From: Dermatophilus congolensis
Lineage (GTDB): Bacteria > Actinomycetota > Actinomycetes > Actinomycetales > Dermatophilaceae
DNA length: 64,000 bases
NCBI GenBank assembly: GCA_030538115.1
Contig: JAUNUP010000005.1
Coordinates: 1-64,000 of the forward strand
Direction: 5' to 3'
In this document: positions 16,347 through 25,800 of the stretch, piece by piece
Position numbering within the stretch: the stretch's first letter is position 1
How the letters are laid out: each line of letters starts with the position of its first letter
The notes under the pieces: model-generated
Databases searched by the model: none
What the model saw: only the letters and a program-made list of their open reading frames with translations
Told to the model about the DNA's origin: nothing
Position numbers and translations under genes: made by a program

Positions 16347-17450
16347 TTATCTTATCGATATGCGCACCGGAATTCTCCGGGTTCCGAAGTCTCCGCACTC
16401 GTTACCGAATCTCCCGGGCACAGGTGCACCGCAAGCGGCACACCGACCCAGAGTGTCAATACGGTAGTCGGTCACCGTATATCCCTCGCGGACGATGATC
16501 TTGCGCTTGCAGGAGGCGCAAGAAGTGGTCGCGCCCTCGACATCCGAAACGTTCCCCGTATATACAAAGTGCAGTCCGGAATCGAGTCCGATCCGACGCG
16601 CTCGACCCACGGTGGCCTTGGGAGTGGCAGCTACATCGCGCAACTTGTGATCGGGGTGGAATGCGGTGAAATGCAGCGGAACATCCGGGCCGAGTTCGGT
16701 ATACACCCACTCGCATAGCCTGCGAATGTCAGCATCGGAATCATTGAATCCCGGAATCAACAGAGTTGTGATCTCGACCCAGACGGAGGTCGAATGCACC
16801 AGATACACCAGCGTATCGAGAACGGTCGACAAACGACTGCCGGTGACCTTGCGATAGAAGGTCTCCGAGAAGCCCTTGAGGTCGACGTTCGCGGCATCGA
16901 CCACGTCGAACAACTCGGCGCGCGCCCCGGGTAAGACATAACCGGCGGTCACGGCCACAGTGCGTATCCCCCGCTCACGGCAGGCCACCGCCGTATCGAT
17001 GGCGTACTCGGCGAAGATCACGGGGTCGTTGTACGTGAATGCCACGCTCGTGCACTGCCATTCGCTCGCGGTGCGGGCGATGTCGGCCGGTGACGCCGCA
17101 TCGGAGAGGGCCTCGACGCGTGAACTCGTGCTGATCTCCCAGTTCTGGCAGAAGCGGCAGCCGAGGTTGCAGCCCGCGGTTCCGAATGAGAGCACCGGAG
17201 TCCCTGGGAAGAAATGTGACAGGGGCTTCTTCTCGATCGGGTCGATGCAGAATCCCGTGCTGCGGCCGTACGCCGTGAGCACGAGACCCTCACTCTCAGA
17301 AGACTCTGAAGCCTCGGGTCGCCCTCGCACGAAGCAGAATCCGCGCTGCCCCTCGCGCAGGCGGCACTCGCGCGGGCAGACATCGCACTGCACTCGGCCG
17401 TCGTCGAGCCGATGCCAGAACCGGGCCGGCTCACCCTGGATCGCAGCCAT
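16347..17450 (-). CDS. amrS: AmmeMemoRadiSam system radical SAM enzyme
   Basis: The 367-residue protein has an N-terminal Cys motif (CDVCPRECRLREGQRGFC), then the radical SAM cluster CNLGCRFCQNW inside VLSFGTAGCNLGCRFCQNW. It retains YGRSTGFCIDPIEKKPLSHF, which is diagnostic of the AmrS family. The C-terminus carries two further CxxC pairs (CASCKRK and CAACGAP) that could bind zinc or a second cluster. AmrS is distantly related to pyruvate formate-lyase activating enzymes and is sometimes labelled so, but the gene order with Memo and AMMECR1 proteins identifies the AmmeMemoRadiSam set. The reaction is not established. Its start overlaps the amrA stop (TGATG). Confidence 0.92.
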   Translation of the reverse strand: MAAIQGEPARFWHRLDDGRVQCDVCPRECRLREGQRGFCFVRGRPEASESSESEGLVLTAYGRSTGFCIDPIEKKPLSHFFPGTPVLSFGTAGCNLGCRFCQNWEISTSSRVEALSDAASPADIARTASEWQCTSVAFTYNDPVIFAEYAIDTAVACRERGIRTVAVTAGYVLPGARAELFDVVDAANVDLKGFSETFYRKVTGSRLSTVLDTLVYLVHSTSVWVEITTLLIPGFNDSDADIRRLCEWVYTELGPDVPLHFTAFHPDHKLRDVAATPKATVGRARRIGLDSGLHFVYTGNVSDVEGATTSCASCKRKIIVREGYTVTDYRIDTLGRCAACGAPVPGRFGNECGDFGTRRIPVRISIR

Positions 17451-18046
17451 CAGGGCAACCCTTCGAACACACCCACCGTGTAGGTCTCGAGGCGCATCTC
17501 GTCGTCCCAGACGCCCTCAGGGATACCGGCCTTGAGCCGCAGTTGCTCGAGGAACTCGCGCGGATCGGGCAGCGACGACCAGACCGACGGCAGAAACGTG
17601 GCATGGCGGTCACGCCACCGCAGCACCACGCCGTCGATCCCCGGCCGCAGCAAGGCCACTGCTTCGACCTCGGAGGCGGCGGCGCGCGGCGTGGGAGGCG
17701 AAAGCACCGACACTTCGATGGCCGTGCGCGCGAGCTCCTCCGGCCTCAATTCGGGAAAGCGTCTGTCGCGCACCGCCGCCGCCACCGCGTTGCCCTCGAC
17801 GTCCTCCGCCAGCGAGCGCCGCGGCGTGAGCGAGCCGATGCATCCGTGCAGGCGGCCGTCGGTGTGCAGGGTGACGAAGACGGCCCCCGGCGCGGCCAGC
17901 CACTCGCGCGCCTCGGTTGCCTCGTCGCCCGCCACCGGGAGTGCGGGCGCGGGCGCGCCGACCTCCGCGGCGATGGCAGCCCGGGCGAGGCCCGGCAGCA
18001 GCCGACCGACACTCTCTGGCACCGAGACTGCGCTCAACTCGCTCAC
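17450..18046 (-). CDS. amrA: AmmeMemoRadiSam system protein A (AMMECR1 domain)
   Basis: The 198-residue protein has the AMMECR1 core: GAVFVTLHTDGRLHGCIGSL with the invariant LHGCIG, followed by LAEDVEGNAVAAAVRDRRF and, near the end, FLPSVWSSLPDPREFLEQL. The domain is widespread in archaea, bacteria and eukaryotes, and the single Cys of LHGCIG has been suggested to be catalytic. The gene overlaps amrB by 4 nt and amrS by 1 nt, so the three proteins are probably made together and act in one pathway. Confidence 0.92.
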   Translation of the reverse strand: MSELSAVSVPESVGRLLPGLARAAIAAEVGAPAPALPVAGDEATEAREWLAAPGAVFVTLHTDGRLHGCIGSLTPRRSLAEDVEGNAVAAAVRDRRFPELRPEELARTAIEVSVLSPPTPRAAASEVEAVALLRPGIDGVVLRWRDRHATFLPSVWSSLPDPREFLEQLRLKAGIPEGVWDDEMRLETYTVGVFEGLP

Positions 18047-18873
18047 CGACTCTCGGGCAGGGCGATCGCCGCGTAGCCCACGACGCGTCGACCATCACCG
18101 GCGGTATCGCCGGAATTGCAGGCCGCCAGCACCTCGGGCCGCAGCCCTCGCCGCGCCGCCACGGCAAGCAGCCCGTTGAGCGGAGTCGCGCCGCAGGCCT
18201 GCTCGTGCGTGATGAAGGGCACCGCCGCTTCGTCGGAGACCGAACACACCGCCCGCAACGTTGCGGCGTCGACCCGCTGCGCCTCCTCGTAGGGCAGGTA
18301 GTGCGACAAGTCGGAGCTGACCAGCACAAGCGTGTTGCCCCGCTCCGGCTCGCCGACCAGGGTCTCGATGACTGCGGCCACCTGCTCCGGCGGCGCACCG
18401 CCCACGGCGAGCGGAACGATCGGCACCCCCGGCAGCACACGCTGCACGAACGGAACCTGCACCTCGATCGAGTGCTCGAGCTCGTGCACCTCGGGAGCCG
18501 TCACCACGAACGGCAGCGCGTCGAGCCGCCTTTCGGCATCGGTATCGACCTCTGCTTCGCCCAACGGGGTGGCGAACGCCGTAGTGCCCGCCCGCGCCAC
18601 GCCGTCGACATAGACGCGGTGGGTGGGCCCGAGAATCACGACCCGGGCGGGTAGCCCCTCGACCTGGGCGGCCGCGGCGATCCGTGCATAGACGTGCGCG
18701 GCCGTCGATCCGGAGTAGACGTACCCGGCGTGAGGCACGACGTAGGCCCACGCCCGCATGGATGGCTGCGAGGAATTCACATCTCGCAGAAGGCAATCGA
18801 CCATGCCCCCGAGCACCTCGGGTTCTGCGGGGTAGAAGCTGCCCGCAACAGCAGCAGATCGGACAGTGCGCAT
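18043..18873 (-). CDS. amrB: AmmeMemoRadiSam system protein B (Memo-like)
   Basis: About 276 residues. The Memo fold motifs are present: AGSFYPAEPEVL at the start, VPHAGYVYSGSTA, ILGPTHRVYV, LVSSDLSHYLPYEEA and ACGATPLNGLLA. The His of PHAGY, the His of GPTHR and the Cys of ACGATP correspond to the metal-binding triad described in human MEMO1. The fold is related to extradiol dioxygenases. I chose the ATG at 18873 because GGGAGG precedes it by 5 nt. It is the first gene of the minus-strand set amrB-amrA-amrS. Confidence 0.92.
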   Translation of the reverse strand: MRTVRSAAVAGSFYPAEPEVLGGMVDCLLRDVNSSQPSMRAWAYVVPHAGYVYSGSTAAHVYARIAAAAQVEGLPARVVILGPTHRVYVDGVARAGTTAFATPLGEAEVDTDAERRLDALPFVVTAPEVHELEHSIEVQVPFVQRVLPGVPIVPLAVGGAPPEQVAAVIETLVGEPERGNTLVLVSSDLSHYLPYEEAQRVDAATLRAVCSVSDEAAVPFITHEQACGATPLNGLLAVAARRGLRPEVLAACNSGDTAGDGRRVVGYAAIALPESR

Positions 18874-19149
18874 GATGCCCTCCCGGAGCCGCGAACACAC
18901 TCACGAAAGGAGGCCGGATCGAACCGGAACGGACCCCCATCCCGGAGGTGACGTGTCTGACAGTCTAGGCCCGCGACACACGCAACGCACCCTCGTAGGC
19001 TGCTCAGTGCCCGCCGACATCAGGCCCGTGAGCAGCGCGATCCCGACAGATCACTCGATGAAAAGACAAGCAATTGCCCCTCTCACCGAGCATGTGCGGG
19101 CATCATCGACTCAAACTGCGCACACAACGCCGTCCGACAGGAGCCCCCC

Positions 19150-20445
19150 GTGACCGACCAGATCGACCCGGCGGCAGCGCCGCCATCGGGTACAGACCCG
19201 GCCACCCAATCCGAGGCCCCCGGCGCTTACTCCGTCATGGTGATGGCCACCATCGCGTTCACCCTGATGTTCGCCGCGTGGCTCATGTTCGGTGTGCTGG
19301 GTATCCCGATCCAGCAAGAATTCGGGCTCACCGACGTGCAACTGTCGCTGATCAGCTCGGTCGCGATCTTCAACGGATCGCTGTGGCGCCTGCCCGCCGG
19401 CATCATCGCCGACCGCATCGGCGGCAAGATCGTCATGACCGTGCTGCTCGTGCTGTCGGCGATCTTCAGCTACATGGTGTCGCTCGCCTCCAACTACACG
19501 ATGCTGCTGGCCCTCGCGTTCGCCGTCGGCCTCGCGGGCAACTCGTTCTCCGTCGGCACCACGTGGGTGTCTTCGTGGTTCTCCAAGCAGCGCAACGGCT
19601 TCGCGATGGGTGTCTTCGGCGCCGGCAACGTGGGTGCTTCGGTCACCAAGTTCATCGGCCCCGCGATCATCGCGGGCACCGCGGGGTCCGTGTTTCTCGG
19701 CGGACTCGTCACCGGCGGCTGGCGCTTGGTGCCGGTGATCTACTCGGTCATGTTGCTGGTCACCGCAGTGACACTGTGGTTCGTCACCCCCAGCCCCGAC
19801 CGCACCCCCGCTTCCGGGCGCTCCCTGGGCGACCAGCTCCAGCCGCTCAAGTCGGCCCGCGTCTGGCGCTTCAGCCTCTACTACGTGGCGGTCTTCGGCG
19901 CCTACGTCGCCCTCTCCGCCTGGATGCCCAAGTACTACGTCGACACCTTCGGGGTGTCCACCGGCACGGCAGCCCTGCTCACCGCGACCTTCATCTTTCC
20001 GGCTTCGCTCATGCGCCCCGTCGGCGGCACGATGAGCGACCGACTCGGCGCCCGCAAGGTCACGTACATCGCGTTCTACCTGATGACTGCCTGCGCCGCG
20101 TTGCTGTCGCTGCCGATGATCACCAACGTCTGGCTGTTCACGCTCATCCTGTTCGTGCTCGGCTGCGCGATGGGCATAGGCAAGGCCTCGGTGTTCAAGT
20201 ACGTGCCCGACTACTTCCCCAAGGACGTCGGCGCCGCAGGTGGCCTCATCGGCATGTTCGGTGGCCTCGGAGGCGCTTTGCTGCCACCGCTGTTCGCCTC
20301 CACCAAGGCTGCGACCGGGTTCCCTCAGTCGACCTTCGTGGTGCTGCTCGTGCTCGTCGTCTTCTGTCTCGCCTGGCTGCACCGGGCGACATGGAACATG
20401 ACCCACGACTCACGCGACCCGCTCTGGCAGAAGTTCGGCATCTGA
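19150..20445 (+). CDS. narK: Nitrate/nitrite transporter, MFS family (NarK1-like)
   Basis: The 431-residue protein begins at GTG with AGGAG a few bases upstream. It has 12 hydrophobic helices and NNP-family features: AAWLMFGVLGIPIQQEFGL, the Gly-rich GLAGNSFSVGTTWVSSWF and GMGVFGAGNVGASVT-like repeats, with Arg residues in helices 2 and 8 expected to bind nitrate. NarK1-type members import nitrate with protons. It is followed after about 190 bp by a second, different NarK and by narGHJI, so it supplies nitrate for respiration. Confidence 0.9.
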   Translation: MTDQIDPAAAPPSGTDPATQSEAPGAYSVMVMATIAFTLMFAAWLMFGVLGIPIQQEFGLTDVQLSLISSVAIFNGSLWRLPAGIIADRIGGKIVMTVLLVLSAIFSYMVSLASNYTMLLALAFAVGLAGNSFSVGTTWVSSWFSKQRNGFAMGVFGAGNVGASVTKFIGPAIIAGTAGSVFLGGLVTGGWRLVPVIYSVMLLVTAVTLWFVTPSPDRTPASGRSLGDQLQPLKSARVWRFSLYYVAVFGAYVALSAWMPKYYVDTFGVSTGTAALLTATFIFPASLMRPVGGTMSDRLGARKVTYIAFYLMTACAALLSLPMITNVWLFTLILFVLGCAMGIGKASVFKYVPDYFPKDVGAAGGLIGMFGGLGGALLPPLFASTKAATGFPQSTFVVLLVLVVFCLAWLHRATWNMTHDSRDPLWQKFGI

Positions 20446-20638
20446 CCACGCATCTGTGATTTTTTGTCGCACCTGCGTACCTATTGTGCGCCTGGGTGCG
20501 CGAATTCGGCTTCGTCGCCGCGGGCAGGCACGCAAGTGGCGTCGCGCGTCACAGCGAATGACCTGTTTTGCCAGTCCGAATCCAGACATAATCCAGAACA
20601 CGCCCCCTTTTCCGCCCACTCACGCCCGAGAGATCCAT

Positions 20639-21961
20639 ATGGCCGCCGGCAGCAAACTCGCACCCGATCTGTCCAACTGGAACCCGGAAGACCCGGACTA
20701 CTGGGATTCCGGCAGAGCATGGCGGACTCTCGCCATCACGACGTTCAGCCTCACGCTGGCGTTCTGCACCTGGTACCTGGTCTCGGCGATCGCCCCTCGC
20801 CTCAACGCGATCGGGTTCACCCTCACCAAGTCGCAGCTCTACTGGCTGACCTCGATGCCCGGCCTTGCCGGCGGTCTCATGCGCTTGGCCTACATGTTCT
20901 TGCCGCCCATCGTCGGCACCCGCAAGCTCGTGGGCTGGAGCTCACTGCTCATGGTGATCCCGATGGTCGGCTGGTTCTTGCTGGTCCGCGACCTCAACAG
21001 CCCGTACTGGCTCCTGCTTCTGTTCAGCTTCCTCACCGGTATCGGTGGCGGTGTCTTCTCCGGCTACATGCCCTCGACCGGCTACTTCTTCCCCAAGCGG
21101 ATGTCGGGCACCGCGCTGGGAATCCAGGCGGGCGTCGGTAACTTCGGCGTCAGCCTCATCCAGCTGCTCGGCCCCTGGATCATCGGCTTCGGTCTGCTCG
21201 GAATGGCGGGCTTCGCGCCGCAAGCCACCGGTACCGGCCCGCTGTGGCTGCACAACGTCGGCATCGTGCTCGTGCCGTGGACGATCATCGCCGCGATCCT
21301 CGCGTTCACGATGCTTAAGGACGTGCCGATCAAGGCCAACTTCAAGCAGCAGATCGACATCTTCGGCAACAAGAACACGTGGTTCCTCACCGCGATCTAC
21401 CTGATGACCTTCGGTGCGTTCTCCGGCTTCGCCGCCCAGACCCCGCTGCTCATCAACAACACCTTCGGTGCCGAGTCCCCGTTCGCGGGCATGCCCGATC
21501 TGCCCTCGGGAGCCACGTTCGCGTTCCTCGGCCCGCTCATCGCCTCCGCGGCCCGCGTCGTGTTCGGTCCGCTGTGCGACAAGTTCGGTGGCGCCATCTG
21601 GACGTTCATCTCCGGTGTCGGCATGACGATCTCGGTCGCCGTGTGTGCGATGTACCTCACGCCCAGCAGCCCCGACGAGTTCTGGCCGTTCCTCTACGCC
21701 CTGCTCACCCTGTTCCTGTTCGCAGGCATCGGTAACGCCGGCACCTTCAAGCAGATGCCGATGATCATGGGGCCACGCCAGGCCGGTGGCGTCATCGGCT
21801 TCACCGCCGCGACCGCGGCCTTCGGGCCGTTCATCGTCGGCATCGCCCTCTCCGCACTTCCGGCGGCGGGCTTCTTCTGGGGATGCTGCGTCTTCTTCGC
21901 TGTCTGCACCGCCCTCACCTGGGTGATGTACGCCAGGCCGAAGGCTCCGTTCCCCGGTTAA
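20639..21961 (+). CDS. narK: Nitrate/nitrite transporter, MFS family (NarK2-like)
   Basis: The 440-residue protein starts at an ATG with GAGAG just upstream. The N-terminus (DLSNWNPEDPDYWDSGRAWRTL) before the first helix is typical of actinobacterial and enterobacterial NarK. Nitrate signature segments include GIGGGVFSGYMPSTGYFFPKR with GIQAGVGNFGVS after it, and GNAGTFKQMPMI near the end. NarK2-type carriers exchange nitrate for nitrite, which removes the nitrite made by NarGHI. It differs clearly from the first carrier, so the two are not a recent duplication. narG starts 56 bp downstream. Confidence 0.92.
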   Translation: MAAGSKLAPDLSNWNPEDPDYWDSGRAWRTLAITTFSLTLAFCTWYLVSAIAPRLNAIGFTLTKSQLYWLTSMPGLAGGLMRLAYMFLPPIVGTRKLVGWSSLLMVIPMVGWFLLVRDLNSPYWLLLLFSFLTGIGGGVFSGYMPSTGYFFPKRMSGTALGIQAGVGNFGVSLIQLLGPWIIGFGLLGMAGFAPQATGTGPLWLHNVGIVLVPWTIIAAILAFTMLKDVPIKANFKQQIDIFGNKNTWFLTAIYLMTFGAFSGFAAQTPLLINNTFGAESPFAGMPDLPSGATFAFLGPLIASAARVVFGPLCDKFGGAIWTFISGVGMTISVAVCAMYLTPSSPDEFWPFLYALLTLFLFAGIGNAGTFKQMPMIMGPRQAGGVIGFTAATAAFGPFIVGIALSALPAAGFFWGCCVFFAVCTALTWVMYARPKAPFPG

Positions 21962-22017
21962 GTGGTAACCAGCCCGACCTCCGATCAGCAGTCCGAAGCA
22001 AGAACAAAGGAGTTCCG

Positions 22018-25000
22018 ATGACCGCGACGGCCAGGCCGCCTGCCGACGGTGGTGCCCTGCTCAAGCTCGGCACATACCTGCGCAAGGGCATCGCCAGCGA
22101 CGACCTGCGGCAGATCTACCTCAAGGGTGGCCGTGAAGGCGATGCCTTCTACCGCGACCGGTGGAGCCACGACAAGGTGGTTCGCTCGACGCACGGCGTC
22201 AACTGCACCGGCTCGTGCTCGTGGAAGGTGTACGTCAAAGACGGCATCATCACGTGGGAGGCGCAGCAGACCGACTACCCGACGACCGGCCCGAACATGC
22301 CGGAGTACGAGCCCCGCGGCTGCCCTCGCGGTGCGGCGTTCTCCTGGTACACCTACTCGCCCACGCGCGTGCGTTACCCGTACATGCGCGCGGTGCTGGT
22401 GAATCTGTGGCGTGAGGCCCGGGCACAGCACGCCGACCCGGTCGACGCGTGGGAGTCGATCGTCGAGAACCCCGAGAAGGCGCGCCAGTACAAGCAGCAG
22501 CGTGGCCGTGGTGGCCTCGTGCGCGTCGACTGGGCGGAGGTCGAGGAGCTCATCTCCGCGGCTCACGTCTACACGATCAAGGCCTACGGCCCCGACCGCC
22601 TCGCCGGCTTCTCCGTCATCCCCGCGATGTCGCAGGTCAGCTATGGCGCCGGTACCCGGTTCTATTCGCTGCTCGGCGGCACGATCCTGTCGTTCTACGA
22701 CTGGTACGCCGACCTGCCGATGGCGAGCCCGCAGGTCTTCGGTGACCAGACCGATGTTCCCGAGTCGGGTGACTGGTTCAACTCCAGCTACATCATGATG
22801 TGGGGCTCGAACGTCCCCGTGACCCGTACTCCCGACGCGCACTTCATGACCGAGGTTCGCTACAAGGGCGCCAAGGTCGTCACGGTCTCGCCCGACTACT
22901 CCGACAACACCAAGTTCGCGGACGAGTGGATGCCGATCTCTCCCGGCACCGACGGAGCGCTGGGCATGGCGATGGGTCACGTGATCCTGCGCGACTTCCA
23001 CGTGAAGCAGCGCACGCCGTACTTCTTCGACTACATGAAGAAGCACACCGACTCGCCGATGCTCATCGAACTCACCGAGCGCGATGGCGCCTACGTTCCC
23101 GGCAAGTTCATCACCGCGTCGATGCTGCGCGATTCCGACGAGACCTCCTCGATCCCGAGCGTCGGCGAGAACGAGGCGAACGCCGAGTTCAAGCCGGTCG
23201 TCCTCGACCAGAACGGAACTCCGTGGGTGCCCAACGGCTCGCTCGGCCACCGCTACGGCGAGGCCGACATGGGCAAGTGGAACCTCACCCTCGGTGATGT
23301 CGACCCGCTGATGTCGGTTGCGGACGACCCGAGCGGCGCCGAGAAGCGCAACGTCGAGGTGCTCATCCCGCGCTTCGACGCGCTGCCCGAGCCCGGCAAC
23401 GAAGACCAGATGCACCTCGGTTCCACGGCGATCATGCGCCGGGGAGTGCCGGCCCGCATGGTCGCCGGCAAGCTCGTCACCACGGTCTACGACCTCATGC
23501 TCGCGCAGTACGGCGTGCAGCGTGACGGTCTACCGGGTGATTGGCCGGTGGACGAGAACGACCTCGAGTCTCCCGGTACCCCGGGCTGGGCCGCGCACGT
23601 CACCGGCGTGCCGACCGCCTCGATCACCCGCGTCGCTCGCGAATTCGCCCAGAACGCGGTGGATTCCGAGGGCCGCTCGATGATCATCATGGGCGCCGGC
23701 ACCAACCACTACTTCCACTCCGACACCATCTACCGCACCATGCTGGCGCTGCTGATGATGACGGGCTGCCAAGGCAAGAACGGTGGCGGCTGGGCCCACT
23801 ATGTGGGTCAAGAGAAGGTGCGCCCGATCACCGGCTGGTCGCAGTACGCGATGGCCCTCGACTGGCAGCGGCCGACCCGCCAGATGACGACCGCGTCGTA
23901 CTGGTACCTGGCCACCGACCAGTGGCGCTACGACGGCCTGCCCGCCGACGCGCTGCTCTCACCCCTCGCCTCCGACCACATGCGCGGCCGCACCACTGCC
24001 GACACCCTGATCGAGGCGAACAAGCGTGGCTGGATGCCGAGCTACCCGACCTTCGACCGCAACCCGCTCGACATCTCCGACGAGGCGAAGGCCGCGGGCA
24101 AGGAGATCGGGCCGTACATCGTCGAGCAGCTCGAATCGGGCAACCTCGGCTGGGCGAGCGCCGACCCCGACAACCCGGCCAACTTCCCGCGCGTCATCAC
24201 CAACTGGCGCACGAACCTGCTCGGCAGCTCGGCGAAGGGTGCGGAGTACTTCCACAAGCACCTGCTCGGCTCCGGTCACTCGTGCCGCGCCTCCGAGGTC
24301 GGCCCCGACCGGCGGCCCAAGGAGATGGTGTGGCGCGAGGAGGGCGCCGAGGGCAAGGTCGACCTGTTCCTCACGCTCGACTTCCGTATGACGTCGACGA
24401 CCCTGCACAGCGACATCGTGCTGCCGGCCGCGACCTGGTACGAGAAGCACGACCTGAGCAGCACCGACATGCACCCGTTCCTGCACTCCTTCAACGCAGC
24501 CATCCCGCCGCCGTGGGAGGCGCGCACCGACTTCCGCATCTTCCAGAGCCTCGCCAAGGGTGTCTCCGAGCTGGCGAAGGGTCACCTCGACACACGTACC
24601 GACGTGATCGCGGCGCCCCTGAACCACGACACCCCCGACGCGCTGGCCATTCCGCACGGCTCTGTCGGGCCGCTGTCGGAGACCCCGCTCATCCCGGGTA
24701 AGACGATGCCGAAACTCATCCCGATCGAGCGCGACTACACGCTCGTCTCGGAGAAGTTCAACGGTCTCGGCCCGCTCACCGAGAAGTTGGGCCTGGTCAC
24801 CAAGGGCATCAACTACCAGGCCGCCCCCGAGATCGAAGAGCTGCGCGACCGCAACGGCCGCGTACGCTACGGCGTCGCCGCGGGCAACCCTCGCCTCGAC
24901 ACCGACATCAAGGCCTGCAACATGATCCTCGCGCTGTCGGGCACCTCGAACGGCCGCCTGGCCACCGAGGGCTTCAAGCAGCTCGAGAAGCGCACGGGCA

Positions 25001-25800
25001 CCGACATGCACCACCTCGCCGCCGAGGCGGAGGGGCGCCGCACCACCTTCGACGACACGGTTCACCGGCCGGTCACCGTGGTCACGTCGCCGGAGTGGTC
25101 GGGTTCGGAGACCGACGGCCGTCGGTACACGGCGTTCGCGCAGAACGTCGACCACGACAAGCCGTGGCACACGCTCTCCGGTCGCATGCACTTCTACCTC
25201 GACCACGACTGGATGATCGACCTCGGTGAAGCGATGCCGATCTACAAACCGCCGTTGGACATGCACCGCCTGTTCGGCGACGCGCAGCTGTCGAACTCGC
25301 TCGGCACTGCGGTCCCGGGTGAACGCAGCAGCAACGGCGAGCTCGAGGTGGCCGTGCGGTACCTGACGCCGCACAACAAGTGGTCGATCCACTCCGAGTA
25401 CCAGGACAACCTCTACATGCTGGCCCTCTCTCGTGGAGGCCCCGCGCTGTGGATGTCGGTGCAGGACGCCGAGTCGATCGGCGTCAAGGACAACGACTGG
25501 ATCGAGGCGTACAACCGCAACGGTGTCGTCGTCGCCCGTGCCGTCGTCTCGCACCGCATGCCCAAGGGCACGGTGTTCTTGCACCACGCCACTGAGCGGA
25601 CCATCGACGTGCCGCGTTCGGAGACCTCCGGGCGCCGCGGCGGTATCCACAACTCGCTCACCCGAGTGCTGATGAAGCCGACACATCTCGCCGGCGGGTA
25701 CGCACAGCACGCGTACGGCTTCAACTACGTCGGTCCCACCGGAAACCAGCGCGACGAGGTCACGGTCATCCGTCGTCGCAGCCAGGAGGTCGAGTACTGA
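22018..25800 (+). CDS. narG: Respiratory nitrate reductase, catalytic subunit alpha
   Basis: The 1260-residue protein matches the usual NarG length. It begins at an ATG with AAAGGAG upstream. Near residue 60 it has the FS0 iron-sulfur motif (THGVNCTGSCSWKVY with a later Cys in RGCPRGAAFSW), followed by molybdopterin regions: YIMMWGSNVPVTRTPDAHF, KGAKVVTVSPDYSDNTKFAD and the Asp region expected to ligate Mo. It reduces nitrate to nitrite on the cytoplasmic face. No twin-arginine signal is seen, as expected for the cytoplasm-facing enzyme. It overlaps narH by 1 nt (TGATG). Confidence 0.97.
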   Translation: MTATARPPADGGALLKLGTYLRKGIASDDLRQIYLKGGREGDAFYRDRWSHDKVVRSTHGVNCTGSCSWKVYVKDGIITWEAQQTDYPTTGPNMPEYEPRGCPRGAAFSWYTYSPTRVRYPYMRAVLVNLWREARAQHADPVDAWESIVENPEKARQYKQQRGRGGLVRVDWAEVEELISAAHVYTIKAYGPDRLAGFSVIPAMSQVSYGAGTRFYSLLGGTILSFYDWYADLPMASPQVFGDQTDVPESGDWFNSSYIMMWGSNVPVTRTPDAHFMTEVRYKGAKVVTVSPDYSDNTKFADEWMPISPGTDGALGMAMGHVILRDFHVKQRTPYFFDYMKKHTDSPMLIELTERDGAYVPGKFITASMLRDSDETSSIPSVGENEANAEFKPVVLDQNGTPWVPNGSLGHRYGEADMGKWNLTLGDVDPLMSVADDPSGAEKRNVEVLIPRFDALPEPGNEDQMHLGSTAIMRRGVPARMVAGKLVTTVYDLMLAQYGVQRDGLPGDWPVDENDLESPGTPGWAAHVTGVPTASITRVAREFAQNAVDSEGRSMIIMGAGTNHYFHSDTIYRTMLALLMMTGCQGKNGGGWAHYVGQEKVRPITGWSQYAMALDWQRPTRQMTTASYWYLATDQWRYDGLPADALLSPLASDHMRGRTTADTLIEANKRGWMPSYPTFDRNPLDISDEAKAAGKEIGPYIVEQLESGNLGWASADPDNPANFPRVITNWRTNLLGSSAKGAEYFHKHLLGSGHSCRASEVGPDRRPKEMVWREEGAEGKVDLFLTLDFRMTSTTLHSDIVLPAATWYEKHDLSSTDMHPFLHSFNAAIPPPWEARTDFRIFQSLAKGVSELAKGHLDTRTDVIAAPLNHDTPDALAIPHGSVGPLSETPLIPGKTMPKLIPIERDYTLVSEKFNGLGPLTEKLGLVTKGINYQAAPEIEELRDRNGRVRYGVAAGNPRLDTDIKACNMILALSGTSNGRLATEGFKQLEKRTGTDMHHLAAEAEGRRTTFDDTVHRPVTVVTSPEWSGSETDGRRYTAFAQNVDHDKPWHTLSGRMHFYLDHDWMIDLGEAMPIYKPPLDMHRLFGDAQLSNSLGTAVPGERSSNGELEVAVRYLTPHNKWSIHSEYQDNLYMLALSRGGPALWMSVQDAESIGVKDNDWIEAYNRNGVVVARAVVSHRMPKGTVFLHHATERTIDVPRSETSGRRGGIHNSLTRVLMKPTHLAGGYAQHAYGFNYVGPTGNQRDEVTVIRRRSQEVEY

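Noticed and set aside
16347..17450. Pyruvate formate-lyase activating enzyme for the split PFL
   Set aside because: The gene has PflA-like similarity, but its Cys motif and genomic trio identify AmrS. The window holds no clear pflA.
20454..20474. CRP/FNR-like site before the second narK
   Set aside because: TGTGA is followed by a TCGCA half with the wrong spacing (7 nt) and a mismatch, so the dyad is not convincing.
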